DNA from: Elephas maximus indicus
Lineage: Eukaryota > Chordata > Mammalia > Proboscidea > Elephantidae
DNA length: 64,000 nt
Direction: 5' to 3'
Assembly (NCBI RefSeq): GCF_024166365.1
Contig: NC_064820.1
Span: 133,630,001-133,694,000 of the forward strand
Shown here: one piece after another, positions 49,373-61,573 of the stretch
How positions within the stretch are numbered: the first letter of the stretch is position 1
Layout: the number at the start of each line of letters is the position of its first letter
The notes under the pieces: generated by a model
What the model saw: only the letters and a program-made list of their open reading frames with translations
What the model was told of the DNA's origin: nothing
Database searches by the model: none
Program-made: the position numbers and the translations under genes

Positions 49373-50390
49373 ATGTAGTCACCAGCACTCATCTAAGGAT
49401 GGAAGGGATATGAACGGTGATGAGCCGAAAAAAATGAACTCAGTGAATGTCATCTGCTGTATGCAAATCATGGAGGGACCTTCTGGTAATTGTCTCTTTC
49501 TTTAATTTTTCCTAGAAAATCTTTCACTCGGAATCTGGGAATATGGCTATGTTAACCTGATAAGATATTAAGGCAGGCTATGGGCTTTATTCAATCAGTA
49601 ATGGTCTCAGGTCCATTCATGGGTTAGGATATCACCACTGTGCAAAAATTGAACCTTGTTGACAAGTGTTTTCCATAGGTGTCTGTGATACCACCAAGCT
49701 GTGGGAGGGGTGATCTTTTGCCAATGGGACTGAGTGACAGTGTCTAAATAATTAAGACATTTGGAAACTGGTTGGTTCTTGCTGAGGAAGCCAAGCTACT
49801 CCTTCTGATTAGTGCTTTCCAGAGCCTCCTGAGCTGTGAGTCCAAACTGTGTCCACCTTGTTTGACCCTGAATACGAAACAGCAAGTGTGCCCACTTTCT
49901 GGCTCTCACAGTTCTTTGACAATGAAACAGTTGAATCACAAGGCAAAAAGCTCCTAAGAAAAATATAGATTCTATTAAAACCAGGTTGTGCTGTGAATAA
50001 AGCAGTTTCTTGTTTGGTGCATGGGAAAAGTCAGGAGGAGGGAGACTGTGCCACATAGTCCCCATTAGTGAAAAATTTTTTTCAAGAAATAGTCCATAGC
50101 GTCACTAAACCAATCATATAGGTAAATTTGGCAAAACTTGTGGAAGTCCTTTGCTACAGCTTTTGTAATGGGTTGGCGTAGAGCAGAAAGTTATTGCTCC
50201 CTGACATAAAAATGTGAAATACTTTTCTTCATCCAAGACGTAGGAGCTTATGAAAGAGAGAACTGACAGTAAGTTCACAGCACCACCAAAGCTGAGGCCT
50301 TATCACTGCAGAGATTTGATTAGGAGAACTGCCAAAACAAATGTCACCAAATTTTTTTTGACAGAAGAAAGAACAGAGCAACAATAAAAA
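49373..50390. other. No gene or recognised repeat seen
   Basis: About 1 kb. The longest ORF (49796-50065 minus, 89 codons) has no family resemblance. Confidence 0.45.
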
Positions 50391-50391
50391 C

Positions 50392-50807
50392 TGTCTTAAT
50401 TATCCAGCGCTGCTGTAACAGAAAGAAATACCTTAAGGTGGTTGGCTTTAACAAATAGAAATTAATTTTCTCACAATTTAGGAGACTAGAAGTCTGAATT
50501 CAGGGTGCTAGCTATAGGGGAAAGCTTTCTGTCTCTGTCAACTCTGGAAGAAGGTCCTTGTCCCTTCAGCTTGTTTCCTGGTTCCTTGGAGATCTCCATG
50601 TAACCTGACATCAATCTTCCTCCATCTCTGGTTCTTTCTTTTGTTTGTTTAATCTCCTATATCTCAAAAGAGAATGATTTTAAAATACACCCTATACTAA
50701 TGCTATCTCATTAACTGTTCCCCATTCCCGAATGAGATTATAATCACAGGCACAGAGGTTAGGGTTTACAATACGTATTTTGGGTGGACACGATTCAATC
50801 CATTACA
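50392..50807 (-). repeat. ERV LTR, antisense, same broad family as 60402-60920
   Basis: The top strand starts tgtcttaattatccagcgct, then gtaacagaaagaaatacctt, ctttctgtctctgtcaactc, and ends gattcaatccattaca. The beginning closely parallels the LTR at about 60402. As a minus-strand 3' LTR it is followed to the right by internal sequence. Five-bp flanks are not clear. Confidence 0.7.
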
Positions 50808-51840
50808 TTCCACAGTTTGCTCAACCCAATTCTTGTCCTTGCCACATGCAAAGCACATTCACCCCATCACATCGTCCCCAAACTCTTAAATCATCTCCAT
50901 GTCAAAAATCTCATCTTCTGAGTCATCTAAATCAAATATGGGTGAGACTTTAGGCATATTCCATCCTGGACAAAATTCCTTTTTATCAGTGAACCTGTGA
51001 AATCTAAAATACAAGTTATCTGTTTCAAAAGTACAACAGTGAAACAGGTACAAGGTAGACATTTCCATTACAAATGGGAGAAATAAGAGGAAAAGAAGGG
51101 ATAAAAGGCATCAAGCATGTCCAAAACCTAACAGAACAAATTTACTTTGGTTCTCAAGTCTTGAAAATAACCCTCTGTATTCGTTGAAGCCATCTGGGCA
51201 ATGGCCTTGCCCTCTATACTCTGGGTGTTGGCCATACCCTCTGGATTCTGGGTGGAGGCCTTTTGGCCCTAGGGTTCAGCTCTGTCTTCAAGGTCCACTG
51301 GGATGGCAACTCTGCTCCCTTGGCTTTGGGTGGTGCTATTCTTCTAGTTCATTTGGTGGCAACTTCACTCCCTTGGCTACAGCAGGCCCCAGTCTTCTGC
51401 CCCTTGGGAAGCTTTGAGTGGTGGCCCCATGCCCCTGGCACAGCTTAATGTCAGCCCTGCACTCCAGAACCAAGTTGGACAAGATCTGACTCTTTGAAAC
51501 CTAGGAGGCTGTGGCTCCACACTTTGAGATCCAGGAGTCTATGGCCACCCTTTCAAATCACGAAGGCCCTGGTTCCCATGCTCCTTCCAGCAGTTCTGCT
51601 GATCTCTAAGGTGCTCTAGGAATCATCCTTTTCATTTCTTGGAGGACAACAGATGTAGCTCCTTTGGCCTGTTTCCTACCTGTAGAATCCCAAGAGGCAG
51701 ACAGCGTTCTTTCCTTTTGTTCTTTCTCTGTCCCATACAGTCTAAGCTGATGGGTTTTCTGTCTGGTAGTAGGTTAGATCCTTCAGTCACAGGCTTAATT
51801 TCTTTAACTAAAAAGATTATGCAGCCATGTCCTTGGTGAA
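50808..51840 (-). mobile_element. Probable ERV internal fragment next to the LTR
   Basis: Continuous with the LTR on its left and in the expected position for antisense internal sequence (aatctcatcttctgagtcat, aagttatctgtttcaaaagt, gtagacatttccattacaaa). The wording is familiar from mammal-wide LTR retrotransposon internal regions, but I cannot name the family and see no gag or pol motif. Short ORFs here are not genes. Confidence 0.4.
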
Positions 51841-51936
51841 CATTCTATAACATGTGTCCTTAGTTTGTATAACTAAGTATAGTTTGTATAACAAAATTTT
51901 CCAAATCTTTAAGTTTTGTTTTCGTTTTACACAGTT

Positions 51937-54900
51937 CATTTTTTAAAATTTTATTGCGTTTTAGGTGAAAGTTTACAGCTTAGTTTCTCATTAAAAAATT
52001 GTATGAATATTGTTTCGTGATATTGATTGCAATCCCCACAATGTGACAGCAGTCTCTCCATTTCCAGGTCCCCTGTGTCCATTTGTCCAGTTCCTGTCTC
52101 TTCCTGCTTTGTCCTCTTGCTTTTGGGCAAGACATGATCATTTGGTCTCACATATTTGATTGAACTAAGAAGCACGTTACTCACTTGTGTTATTGTTTGT
52201 TTTATAGGCCTTTTTTATAATCTTTGTCTGAAAAGTGGGCTTCAGGAGTGGTTTCAGTTCTGAATTGTCAGAGTGTCCATGGACCATAGTTTCAGGGGTT
52301 ACTCTAGTCTCTCTCAGACTAGTAAGTCTGGTCTTTTTTAGGGAATTTGAATTCTGTTCTACATTTTTCTCCCACTCTGTCTGGGACTGTCTGTTGTGTT
52401 CCCTGTTAGAGCAGTTAGTAGTGGTGGCTGGGCACCATCTAGTTCTTCTGGGCTGACATTGGTGGAGGCTCTGGTTCATATGGTCCTTTAGTCATTTGGG
52501 CTAATGTTTTCCTTGCGTCTTTGGTTTTCTTCATTGTCCTTTGCTCTGGACAGGATGGGACCAATAGATGTATCCTAGATGGCTGCTCGCAAGCTTTTAA
52601 GTCCCTGAAAGCTACTCACCAAAGTAGGATGTAGAACTTTTTCTTTATGAACTGTATTATGCCAGTTGACTTAGATGTCCCTCGAGATTTCTTTCCCAGG
52701 GGGATCTCAAACAGCCCCTTCAAAAGAAGGATCAAAAGAAACAAAAGTTGGGGTCAGGAGGGGGTGCTGGCTTTGGGGTTCTTCAGAGGCCTCAGCCAGC
52801 TCCTGGAGATGGGGAAAAGAGGTCTCAAATCAAAAAGAGCCGGAAAAGGAAGCTCAAAAAGTCAGAGCGAGCGGGGATAGACTCCCACCTCCTCAGCCTC
52901 TGTGGGCTCCCTCCGGTGATACAGACCTTGAAAAGGAGGAGAAGGAGGAGGAAAAGAGGAGGAATAGGAAATGGCAGCAGTGGTAGGAGGTGAAGCCCCA
53001 GCCCCTATGTTCCCAACACCCCCTGAGGTCCCTAGGCCGCCTACCACAAGGCTTCCTGAAGAAACCCCTCCCACACACAGAGAAAGCAAGGAGGTGGGTA
53101 GCACTGAAACAATCCAAGATGAAGATGCCAGCTCTAGAGAAGGGAAGATGCAGATCATGGATGAGGACATCGTGGTGGAATCAAGTGATGACTCATGGGG
53201 TCTGATCATTTGTTACTGCTGAAAGCCCTTTGCAGTGTGGCCCATGAATGAGGGCAGCCTGTGTGGGACATGGACCCATTCCTCCTGTGCTAATATTAAG
53301 AAGACCAATGTTCCTGTCTTCTTTTACTGCCAGAAATGCAAGGAACTTGCTCGGAAATGAGTGTCTCATGTTCCTATCCTCCCTTCACTCCTCCTTCTAC
53401 AACCTCTGAATTTAGACTTGGACCCACTGCAGTTGGGAGTGAGAGGCTGTTTGGGTTCCTAGACACACAATCCCTGCCTCTTGGACCTGCCATCCCTCAC
53501 TTTTCTGGGCCAGAGTTGGAATTGAGTTGGAATGGCGCAGTTGTCTATAAAACACTAGTGTAAATATTAGCACTTCTCTCCCTCATTGTTTTTTCTCCCA
53601 TCTCCTCATTTATTTCCTTATATACACTGGTCGTATTTTTAACTTTGGACTTCCGCTTTTGGGCATGGCAGCTCAAAGGTGGAGTACTAGAGCCTGGCTG
53701 AGGGAGTAAGGAAAGCCCCAGCAACTTGATCCCTGGAGCTGTTTGTGTGTGTCTGGGAAACTTTTGTGACTTTACCTTGGTCAGGTCGTGCTGATTGCCC
53801 CTATATTGTATATTGTCTTTCCCTTCACCAAAGTTGAAACTTGTCTACTATCTAGTTAGTGGTTTCCCCTCCCTCCCCCTCACCACCCCCATAAACATCA
53901 AAGAATGTTTTTTTCTGTGTGTAAACCTTTTCTTCAGTTTTTCTGATAGTAGTCTTGTACAATATTTATCCTTTAGTGATTGACTTATTTCATCAGCATA
54001 ACGCCCTCCAGATTCATCCATGTTTTGAGATGTTTCACATATTCATCATTGTTCTTTACCCTTGCGTGGTATTCTATTGTGTGTATGTACCACAATTTGT
54101 TTATCCATTCATCTGTTGCTGGGCACTTGGCTTGTTTCAATCTTTTTGCTATTGTGAATAATGCTGCAACGAACATAGGTGTGCATGTGTCGATTCATGT
54201 GATGGCCTTTATTTCTCTAGGATGGGGTGAGAAGGTATCTTTGCATTTCTCTAATGGCTAATCATCAAAAGCATTTCCTCATGTGTCTGTTAGCTGCCTG
54301 AATGTCTTCTTTGGTGAAGCGTCTGTTCATATGCTTTGCCCATTTTTTAGTTGCATTATTTGTCTCTTTGTTATCAAGGTGTTAAAGCATATTCCTGATT
54401 TTAGAAATAAGATCCTTGTTGGATATATCTCAACCAAAATTTTTTTCCAAGTCTATAGGTTCTCTTTCGATGTAAGTCTTTCAAAGAACATACGGTTAAA
54501 TTTTCAAAGTGTTAAATTTTTAGGAGCTTCCAGTTACCTAGTTTATCTTCTGGTGTTTGTGTGTTGTTAGTTACAGTTTGTATTCTTTTTATGCCATGTA
54601 TTAGGGCTCCTAGCATTGTCTCTATTTTTCTTCTGTGATCTTTATCGTTTTAGGTTTTAGATCCATTTTGAATTAGTTTTTGTGTATGGTGTGAGTTATG
54701 GATCTTGTTTCTTTTTTTAAAAAATGGAAATTCAGTTATGCCAGCACTATTTGTTAAAGTGATTGTCTTTTCCCCATTTAATGTACTTTGGCCCTTTGTC
54801 AAATATTAGCTGCTCATAGACGGATCAATATAAGTCTGGGTTCTCAATTCTGTTCCATTGGTCTATGTGCCTGTTGTACCAGTACCAAGCTGTTCTGACT

Positions 54901-55140
54901 GCTGTGACTGTATAATAGGTTCTAAGATCAGGTAGTGTGAGACCTCTCACTTTGTTCTTTAGTGATGCTTTACTTCTCTGGGGCCTCTTCCCTTTTGTAC
55001 AGATTTGGTGATTTGTTTCTACATCTCGTTATAGGATGCTGTTGACGTTTGGATTGGGATTGCATTGTATGTGTAGATTGCCTTGGGTAGTATTGACATT
55101 TTCACAATATTGAGCCTTCTTATCCATGAGCTCTGTCCAA
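51937..55140 (-). mobile_element. Long antisense L1 LINE carrying a retrocopy
   Basis: Antisense L1 from its 3' terminus (gcgttttaggtgaaagttta) through the 3' UTR and back through ORF2 (minus ORF 53985-54176 ends near STDEWINKLW) to about 55140. The L1 stops at about 52690 and resumes at about 53710 (ccccagcaacttgatccct), with the PHF23 retrocopy between. More ORF2 is kept than in the other L1 copies here (cttatccatgagctctgtcc, attgcattgtatgtgtagat). Frames are broken and it is inactive. Confidence 0.87.
52690..53640 (+). pseudogene. PHF23: Broken PHF23 retrocopy (PHD-finger protein)
   Basis: An intronless, 5'-truncated copy of the 3' half of a PHF23-type gene. Functional PHF23 is a nuclear PHD-finger protein that binds modified histone H3; this copy cannot make it. 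In changing frames one reads GEKRSQIKKSRKRKLKKSER, an acidic stretch, EVGSTETIQDEDASS, then a decayed PHD finger (SSDDSWGLIICYC, a stop, later [18 protein letters not shown]). At least two frameshifts and a stop inside the PHD finger break it, and one expected zinc-ligand cysteine reads glycine (EGSLC). Downstream sequence to about 53640 may be 3' UTR; no poly-A tail is visible. It lies inside, and opposite to, an L1. The related PHF13 is the alternative, but the match to PHF23 is better from recall. Confidence 0.8.
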
Positions 55141-55144
55141 GAGA

Positions 55145-55630
55145 ATCATATGGATATCTGGGATACGGTTTATTCTGGCAGAGAAAATAGAAAATGGAAG
55201 GGCTCTGAGGCAGGGTAGCTTGCAGTATTTCAGGAACAAATGGGGGCCATTGTGGCCACAGCACAGAGAAAAAGGCATTGAGAGGTAGAGAGGGAGCCAG
55301 GGGCTGGATCAGGTAGGCCCTGGTAGGTTTTGAATGTTACTCTACATGTAACAGGAGGTCATTGGAGAACTTTGAGAAGGAAATTAATACAATCAGATAA
55401 ACCTTTTGAAAGTACAGAAGAAAGTATTGCTTCTTTATAGGACCCCCCCCCCACAATTACACAGGACCTCTGGCAGACATATCTACTAACAATTGTTGGC
55501 ATCAATTATTCACAAAAAATATCATTCTTCCCATATACGGTACACCTGTGTTTGTATATACTCTTATGTTCTCTTTAGAAAACTACCGTGAGCAATCCTG
55601 GCCACATTTTAGTAAGTTGCTATTATGCCC
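55145..55630. other. No gene seen; possible mammal-wide repeat
   Basis: The stretch ggccctggtaggttttgaat, then cattggagaactttgagaag (about 55310-55380) is reminiscent of a common mammal-wide repeat that I cannot place. A C-run lies at about 55442-55452. No gene seen. Confidence 0.35.
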
Positions 55631-55631
55631 A

Positions 55632-56925
55632 CTATTGAACAATATCATTAATATTACATGCAAGCAAAGTTTTTCTGAAGATAATTCAAAAACAGTTGCA
55701 GCAGTACATTGACAGAGAACTGCCGGAAATTCAAGTTAGTTTCAGAAGGGACCTTGGAACAAGGGATATCATTGTTGATGTTAGATGGGTACTGGCCAAA
55801 AGCAGAGAATAACAAAAAGATGTTTGCCTGTGTTTTATTTACTATGCAAATACATTCGCCTGTGTGAATCATAACAAATTATGGATAACATTTTGAAGAA
55901 TGGGAATTCCAGAACACTTAATTGTACTCATGAGGAAGCTGTACATAGATTAAGAGGCAGTCGTTTGAACAGAACAAGAGGATACTGCATGGTTTAAAAT
56001 CAGAAAAGGTGTGCATCAGGGTTGTATCCCTTCACCATATTTATTCATTCTGTATGCTGAGGAAGTAATCTGAGAAACTAGATATATGAAGAAGAACAAA
56101 GCACCAGGATTGGAGAAAAGCTCATTAACAACCTGCCATATGCAGATGACTCATCCTTGCTTGATGAAAGTGAAGAGGACTAGAAGCACTTGCTGATGAA
56201 GCTCAAAGACTACATACAGTCTGTAGTATGAATTACACCTCAACACAAAGAAAACAAAAATCCTCACAACTGGACCAATAAGCAACATCATGATAAATGG
56301 TGAAAATTTTGAAGTTGTAAAGGATTTCATTTTACTTGGATCCACAATCAATGCCCATGGAACCAGCAGTAAAGAAATCAAAAGACATATTGCATTGTGC
56401 AAATCTGCTGCAAAATATATTTTCAAAGTGTTAAAAAGCAAAGATGTCACCTTAAGGGTTAAGTTGCACCTGACCCAAGCCATGGTATTTTCAATTGCCT
56501 CATATACATGTGAAAGCTGGACAATGGATAAGAAAGATCGAGGAAAAATTGATGCCTTTGAATTATGGTGTTGGTGAAGAATATTGAATATACTGTAGAC
56601 TGCCAGAATGAGTCTGCCTTGGAAGAAGTACAGCCAGAATGTTCCTTAGAAGCAAGGGATGGTGAGACTTTGTCTCATGTATTTTGGACATGTTATCAAG
56701 AGGGATCAGTCCTTGGAGAAGGACGTTATGCTTGCTAAAGTAGAAGGTCAGCAAAAAAGAGGAAGACCGTCAATGAGATGGATTGACACAGTGGCTGCAA
56801 CAATGGGCTCAAATATAACGATTGTGAAGATGGTGAAGGACTGGGCAGTATTTCCTCCTGTTGTGCATAAGGTTGTTATGCATTGGAACCCATTCGATGG
56901 CACCTATCAGCAAGCATAACAATCT
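55632..56925 (+). mobile_element. RTE (BovB-like) LINE, 3' part, inactive
   Basis: Begins ttgaacaatatcattaatat, in the RTE linker just before the reverse transcriptase, and ends ttcgatggcacctatcagca. YADD is at 56139-56150. Stops and frameshifts break the protein; open pieces are 56290-56577 and 56659-56919. Target-site duplication not clear. Confidence 0.88.
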
Positions 56926-56944
56926 GCTCTTTGGTTTGTGTACA

Positions 56945-57110
56945 TTGGTTCACCTTCACAACCACTTTGCAAAGTAGACCTTATCATTGCCATTTCATAA
57001 TTAAGGAAACGGAGGCTAAGAAAGATTAGCGACTTGGCCAACATTAAATTCTCAGTGGTGTTGACCTGCAACTTTGACAGAAGTCTATCTGAGTCCAAAT
57101 CTGGGGCCTT
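56945..57110 (-). mobile_element. MIR SINE, antisense, old
   Basis: Antisense MIR layout: catttcataattaaggaaac, ggaggctaagaaagattagc, gacttggccaacattaaatt. Diverged. Bases 57111-57950 after it show no gene or named repeat. Confidence 0.6.
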
Positions 57111-57954
57111 CCCACTTCATTACAGGACTTGTACTATTATTGCTCACAAAAATAAAACAACAGCTGCTTAACAAATGAAATGAGTTATTCAATGTTGTCT
57201 GGCTTGTGCTCTTTCCAATTATAGCTGCCCCTTGGTAAAATTATGAGGTTTAAATGAACATGTTTGATGTTTTCAAATTCATGTAATAAGAGTAGGGCAA
57301 AAGCATATTTTATATTGTTTTCAGTTCTCTGGTAACATCATCATTTCCTCCGTTAAAACTGATCCCGGGCTGCAACCTATAGATGTGTAAGCACTGGAAG
57401 GAATGAATGTTTAGTGTTCCCTTAGAGTATTTCAGATACAGAACCAGTATTGTCAGGCATTTTAAAATATGTTTTTTAATTATTTCCTCACCGAAGCTTG
57501 TCCTAGGGAGCCAGAGGCTGTATCAGCTTAATGAAAAAAGCAAAACAAACACAACAACCCCCAATCATATAGTGAAGGAGAGAGAGGACTTGGTTTAGCT
57601 CATTTTAAATTAGTTTAACTTTTTGCATCAGGCCAATAATCCACTCCTAATAGAAATTCCACTACTTGAAGTCCATGAGAGGAGGTATCTTGTCTATGCA
57701 GTTAAATTCATCTTTGATGCTTGACCCTGTCTTCATTGACACTGCGGTAAACACAGCAAACGCAGCCGCAAAATCACCGTGGAAGGTTTGAGCAGTCTTC
57801 AAAGTCTAAGAAGCGAGGCTCCTGTTTCTTTTAACTTCTAAGATTTTTAAGAGTGATGTTATTCTTACCCCATCGTGGCCTTTCTTGGCTGACCTCTGAT
57901 GGAACCCCTACTGCAGTTCTAAAAAAAAAGCAAAATCACAGAGTTATATTAGTG

Positions 57955-58590
57955 GGGGTTTAAAGATGGTGCAACTACTTTGGAAATCAGTTGAACAGTA
58001 TTTTGGACATTAAACCTACACTTATCACATGACTCAGCAATTCTGGTCATGCAATACAAAGAGAAATGAAAACATATGTTCCAAACGACAAGAATGTTCA
58101 TAGCAGTTTAACTCATAAAAGGCAAAAAACTGAAAACAACCCAAATATCCATTAACAGATAAGTGAGTAAACACATTTTGATACATCCACACAATGGAAT
58201 ACACCTTGACAATAAAAAGGAAGTAACTTCTGATTCACGTAACGATGTGGTTGACACTCAAATGCATTATGCTGAGTGAAAGAAGCCAAATACTGAAAGT
58301 GCACACTGTGTGTTTTCATTTATGTAAAAATCTAGAAAACGTAAATAATATATAGTGACAGGAAGCAGGTTATTAGGTGTCTGGGGCTGGAATGAAGGAG
58401 AGATTGACTGTACAGGACTTGAGGGAACATTTTAGGGTTAAGAGAAATGTTCTGTATCTTGATTGTGGGGAAGCTGAACTAGAATATATATATAGGATAA
58501 AACTAATTAAACTGTACACTAAGGTGAGTGGATGAAATTTATTACATCTAAATTATACTTCAATAAAGTATTTTTTAAATTATGTTAAAT
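57955..58590 (+). mobile_element. Old L1 fragment, sense
   Basis: Reads as the ORF2 C-terminus and 3' end of an old mammalian L1: acttatcacatgactcagca, acaacccaaatatccattaa, caatggaatacaccttgaca, and the end acatctaaattatacttcaa. A different, older subfamily from the elephant-type L1s here. Confidence 0.75.
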
Positions 58591-58594
58591 ATAT

Positions 58595-59220
58595 TCCTTG
58601 AATTGTTCTAAATGATCTAATTCCCCAACTTCTCCCTCCCTGGTGGAAAATGTCTCTGCAGGAATTATGACCAAAGCACCAAAAGTTTGCCCAATAATTC
58701 ATGTTTAATTGGTTTCTCTTTGGTACATGAAAACTCCCAAATGGTTATGATCAAGCTGATGTTTATTTGCATTCTTAATATATCTCTTATCAGTAGAGGA
58801 AATAATGCAAATGTGTGAGGCAAAGGTCTCTATTCTGCTGATAGGTTGGCGTTTAAGCATGAATTCAGTTTTAAACATGGATCTTCACTTCTAATCTTCT
58901 AACCTTTCTGCAGCATATACACATTTAAACAGTTTGGAGCAAGGGTGTGGATGGACAGAGAGAGAGAAAAAGAACCGAATAGTGTGATCTATCCCACCTG
59001 CCATGCCACTCCATTCCAGGAGGAACTACACTAGCAAACGCAGGAGACGGGAATGAGGAAAACTCAGTTACCTAGGGCTTCTTGTAATGTGATCATCACA
59101 CAATGTTGAGTGTGATTTTGACAGTCAAAGGTATGTGTTTTTCATGCAGTATGTCCCCTAAACACAAGCCAATTGCTTACCTCGTGCTTTTTGAAGAAAT
59201 GGTATGTTTCTATGCTAGGA
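58595..59220. other. No gene or recognised repeat seen
   Basis: About 620 bp, unassigned; no ORF worth reporting. Confidence 0.5.
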
Positions 59221-59236
59221 AATTTATTCCTTCTTT

Positions 59237-59401
59237 GGAAACCCTCGTAGCGTAGTGGTTAAGTGCTACGGCTGCGAACCAAAGGGTCGGCAGTTTGAAT
59301 CCGCCAGGCGCTCCTTGGAAACTCTGTGGGGCAGTTCTACTCTGTCCTATAGGGTCGCTATAAGTCAGTATCGACTCGATGGCACTGGGCTTTTATTATT
59401 A
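59237..59401 (+). mobile_element. Young AfroSINE with 13-bp TSD
   Basis: Well preserved: gtagcgtagtggttaagtgc with an A-box-like gtagtgg, a B box near consensus (gcagtttgaatccgcc), then gcgctccttggaaactctgt, ggggcagttctactctgtcc, tagggtcgctataagtcagt and tcgactcgatggcactgggc. Perfect 13-bp target-site duplication ttattccttcttt at 59224-59236 and 59402-59414. The least diverged AfroSINE in the window by eye. Confidence 0.93.
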
Positions 59402-59479
59402 TTATTCCTTCTTTTTGTTAGAAGAAGCTGCCAACTCCTCAAAAAGAAGAATTTGAGTTCAACTCCAGGAAGATACTAG

Positions 59480-60007
59480 TGTGGTAGCCATTCTCCAAGA
59501 AGGTCCCCAAAGATCCTGCCTCCTAGTAGGCATGCTTTTGGGCAGCCCCTTCCTACAAGGTACCAGGGCTGTTCTACATAACTAACAGAATATGGTAGAA
59601 ATGATGTTGTGTGACTTATGAGAGTAGGTTATAAAAGACATTGTCGCTTCTGCTTGGCATTCTCTTGAGTCATTTGCTGGACGCCTTGTATTGGGGACAT
59701 TCAAGCATCCCAGAGAGACATCTATGTGTCAAGGAACTGAGACCGCTCACCAACAACCAGCACGAACTAGCTAGCCATTGAGTAAGTCATCTTGGAAGCA
59801 GGTCCTCCAGCCCCATTGATGCCTTTGGGTGACTGCAGCCCTGGTCAACATTTTAACTGCAACCTCCTGAAGTTTCCCAAGCTAAGACCACACAGCTAAA
59901 TCATTCCCAAATTCATGGCCCACAGACATGGGGAGATAATAAATGCTTATTGTTTTAAGCCACTTACTTTAAGAAAATTTTTTATACAGCAATAGATCGT
60001 GTATGCA
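59480..60007 (+). mobile_element. MLT1-like MaLR solo LTR with 5-bp TSD
   Basis: 528-bp LTR starting tgtggtagccattctccaag and ending acagcaatagatcgtgtatg, ca. It contains gtcatcttggaagcaggtcc and a polyadenylation-type ataataaatgcttattgttt. Flanked by a perfect 5-bp duplication, actag, at 59475-59479 and 60008-60012. No internal viral sequence, so it is a solo LTR left by recombination. Confidence 0.85.
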
Positions 60008-60209
60008 ACTAGAATCATGAGGGCCCTCAGGGACTTTTTGGTAACTGAATCCCTTTTTAATAAAAACGCCCAGTCTAAGCACAACTATGATTACAGTGAT
60101 TCCAATAACTTCAAGCAAATCTTCAGGCGCTATCATATTATCTTATTTAATCCATATAACAGCTGTAAGAGATGGGTATTCTTTATTATCCCCTTTTACA
60201 GGTGAAGAA

Positions 60210-60401
60210 GGAGTCCTGGTGGCACAATGGTTAAGCACTTGACTGCTAACAAGAAGGCTGACAGTTCAAACCCACCCAGCAGCTCTATGGGGGAACAAAC
60301 CTGGCAATCTGCTCCTGTAAAGATAACAGCCTAAAAAACCCTATGGGCAGTTCTACTGTGGCACATGGGATTGTTATGAGTTGAAATAACTTGATGGCAC
60401 C
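60210..60401 (+). mobile_element. AfroSINE, interrupted in its tail by an LTR
   Basis: Starts ggagtcctggtggcacaatg, B box cagttcaaaccca, body cctggcaatctgctcctgta, tail taacttgatggcacc, where the LTR at about 60402 interrupts it. The last tail bases (ttaacagcatcaac) reappear after the LTR at about 60925-60938. It is the middle layer of a three-level nest. Confidence 0.85.
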
Positions 60402-60920
60402 TGTGTGGGTCATCTAGTGCTGCTATAACAGAAATACCACAAGTGGATAGCTTTAACAGAGAGAAGTTTATTTTCTCACAGTAAAGTTGGCTAAAAGTCT
60501 AAATTCAGGGCATCAGCTCCAGGGGAAGGCTTTCTCTCTCTGTCAACTCTGGAGGAAGGTCTTTCTTGTCGCTTTTCCCCTGGACTAGGAGTTTCTCTGA
60601 GCAGGAACCCCAGGTTTTAAAGGATTCCCCCTGCTCCTGATGCGTTTTTCTTGGTGGTATGAGGTCCCCAACTCCCTGCTTGCCTCCCTTTCCTTTTATC
60701 CCTGAAGAGATAAAAGGTGGTGCAGGCCACATCCCAGGGAAACTTCCTTTACAATGGATCAGGGAGGCGACCTGAATAAGGGTGGTGTTGCAATCCCACC
60801 CTAATCCTCTTAACATAAAATTACAATCACAAAATGAAAGACAACCACAGAACACAGGGAGTCATGGCCTAACCAAGTTGATACACACATTTTTGGAGGT
60901 ACATAATTCAATCCATGACA
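60402..60920 (-). repeat. ERV solo LTR inserted in an AfroSINE
   Basis: About 520-bp LTR in antisense: the top strand starts tgtgtgggtcatctagtgct and ends aattcaatccatgaca. Motifs include taacagaaataccacaagtg and gaaggctttctctctctgtc. Its 3' part matches the right-hand LTR fragment of the provirus at 35117-35366 and its start parallels 50392. A 5-bp duplication is not clear (gcacc against ccact). Confidence 0.78.
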
Positions 60921-61573
60921 CCACTTAACAGCATCAACACAGGTGAACAAATTGGAGTCCAGAAAATTTTAAGTTCTCTCAGCTAGGACTGACTGCTTGC
61001 AAGCCCCATAGTCTTAACCTCTTCATTATACAGCCTTACTGTCTAACTCTATTTTCATTCTAGTTATTTTATATTCCATTTTACATGAGATTTAAATTTG
61101 TTTTCATTTTCCTCTAAGTGATATGAAAAGAAAATTATAGGCACACAATTATTTCATGTCCACATTGTCTGAAACACAAGAAATTAGGTTTCTGTGAAAT
61201 GTGAGTCCTTAGTAAAGTGTGTCTTTGATGCATGTAACCAATTCCCTAGTAAAACAAACCAGATAAGGAGGAAATTTATTACTTTTCTTCTTATATTCTG
61301 CTTTTTTAGTTACATTACCCAGGAATAGCTTTGCTTATAGTAAGTAAAAAAGATCAGTTTTTTAGAAATTATCATTTCAATATGTTCACAGAAGCTTTAC
61401 ACAATCAGTCAAAAAGCCTTGGTTTGACCCTGGGAAGTGGAATTTATCTCACACTCAGGAAGAAGTTTTTTTTTTTTTTCATGTCTTAAACCAATAGAAC
61501 AATTGATTTATTCTTCAGTTACTATATCCTCCCATGTTTTTGCCTTACTTTATTAATAATAGCTATCTCTGTT

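Larger units (their letters stand above)
60110..61040 (-). mobile_element. MIR SINE (old), split by a SINE and LTR nest
   Basis: Antisense MIR runs to about 60209 (ctttattatccccttttaca, ggtgaa) and continues at about 60951-61040 (attggagtccagaaaatttt, agttctctcagctagg). Between lie an AfroSINE and an LTR, together bounded by a near-perfect 12-bp duplication: acaggtgaagaa at 60198-60209 and acaggtgaacaa at 60939-60950. Confidence 0.65.

Noticed and set aside
52862-53209. 115-codon minus-strand ORF opposite the PHF23 retrocopy
   Set aside because: It is the antisense shadow of the acidic, proline-rich PHF23-derived sequence, with serine-rich low-complexity translation.
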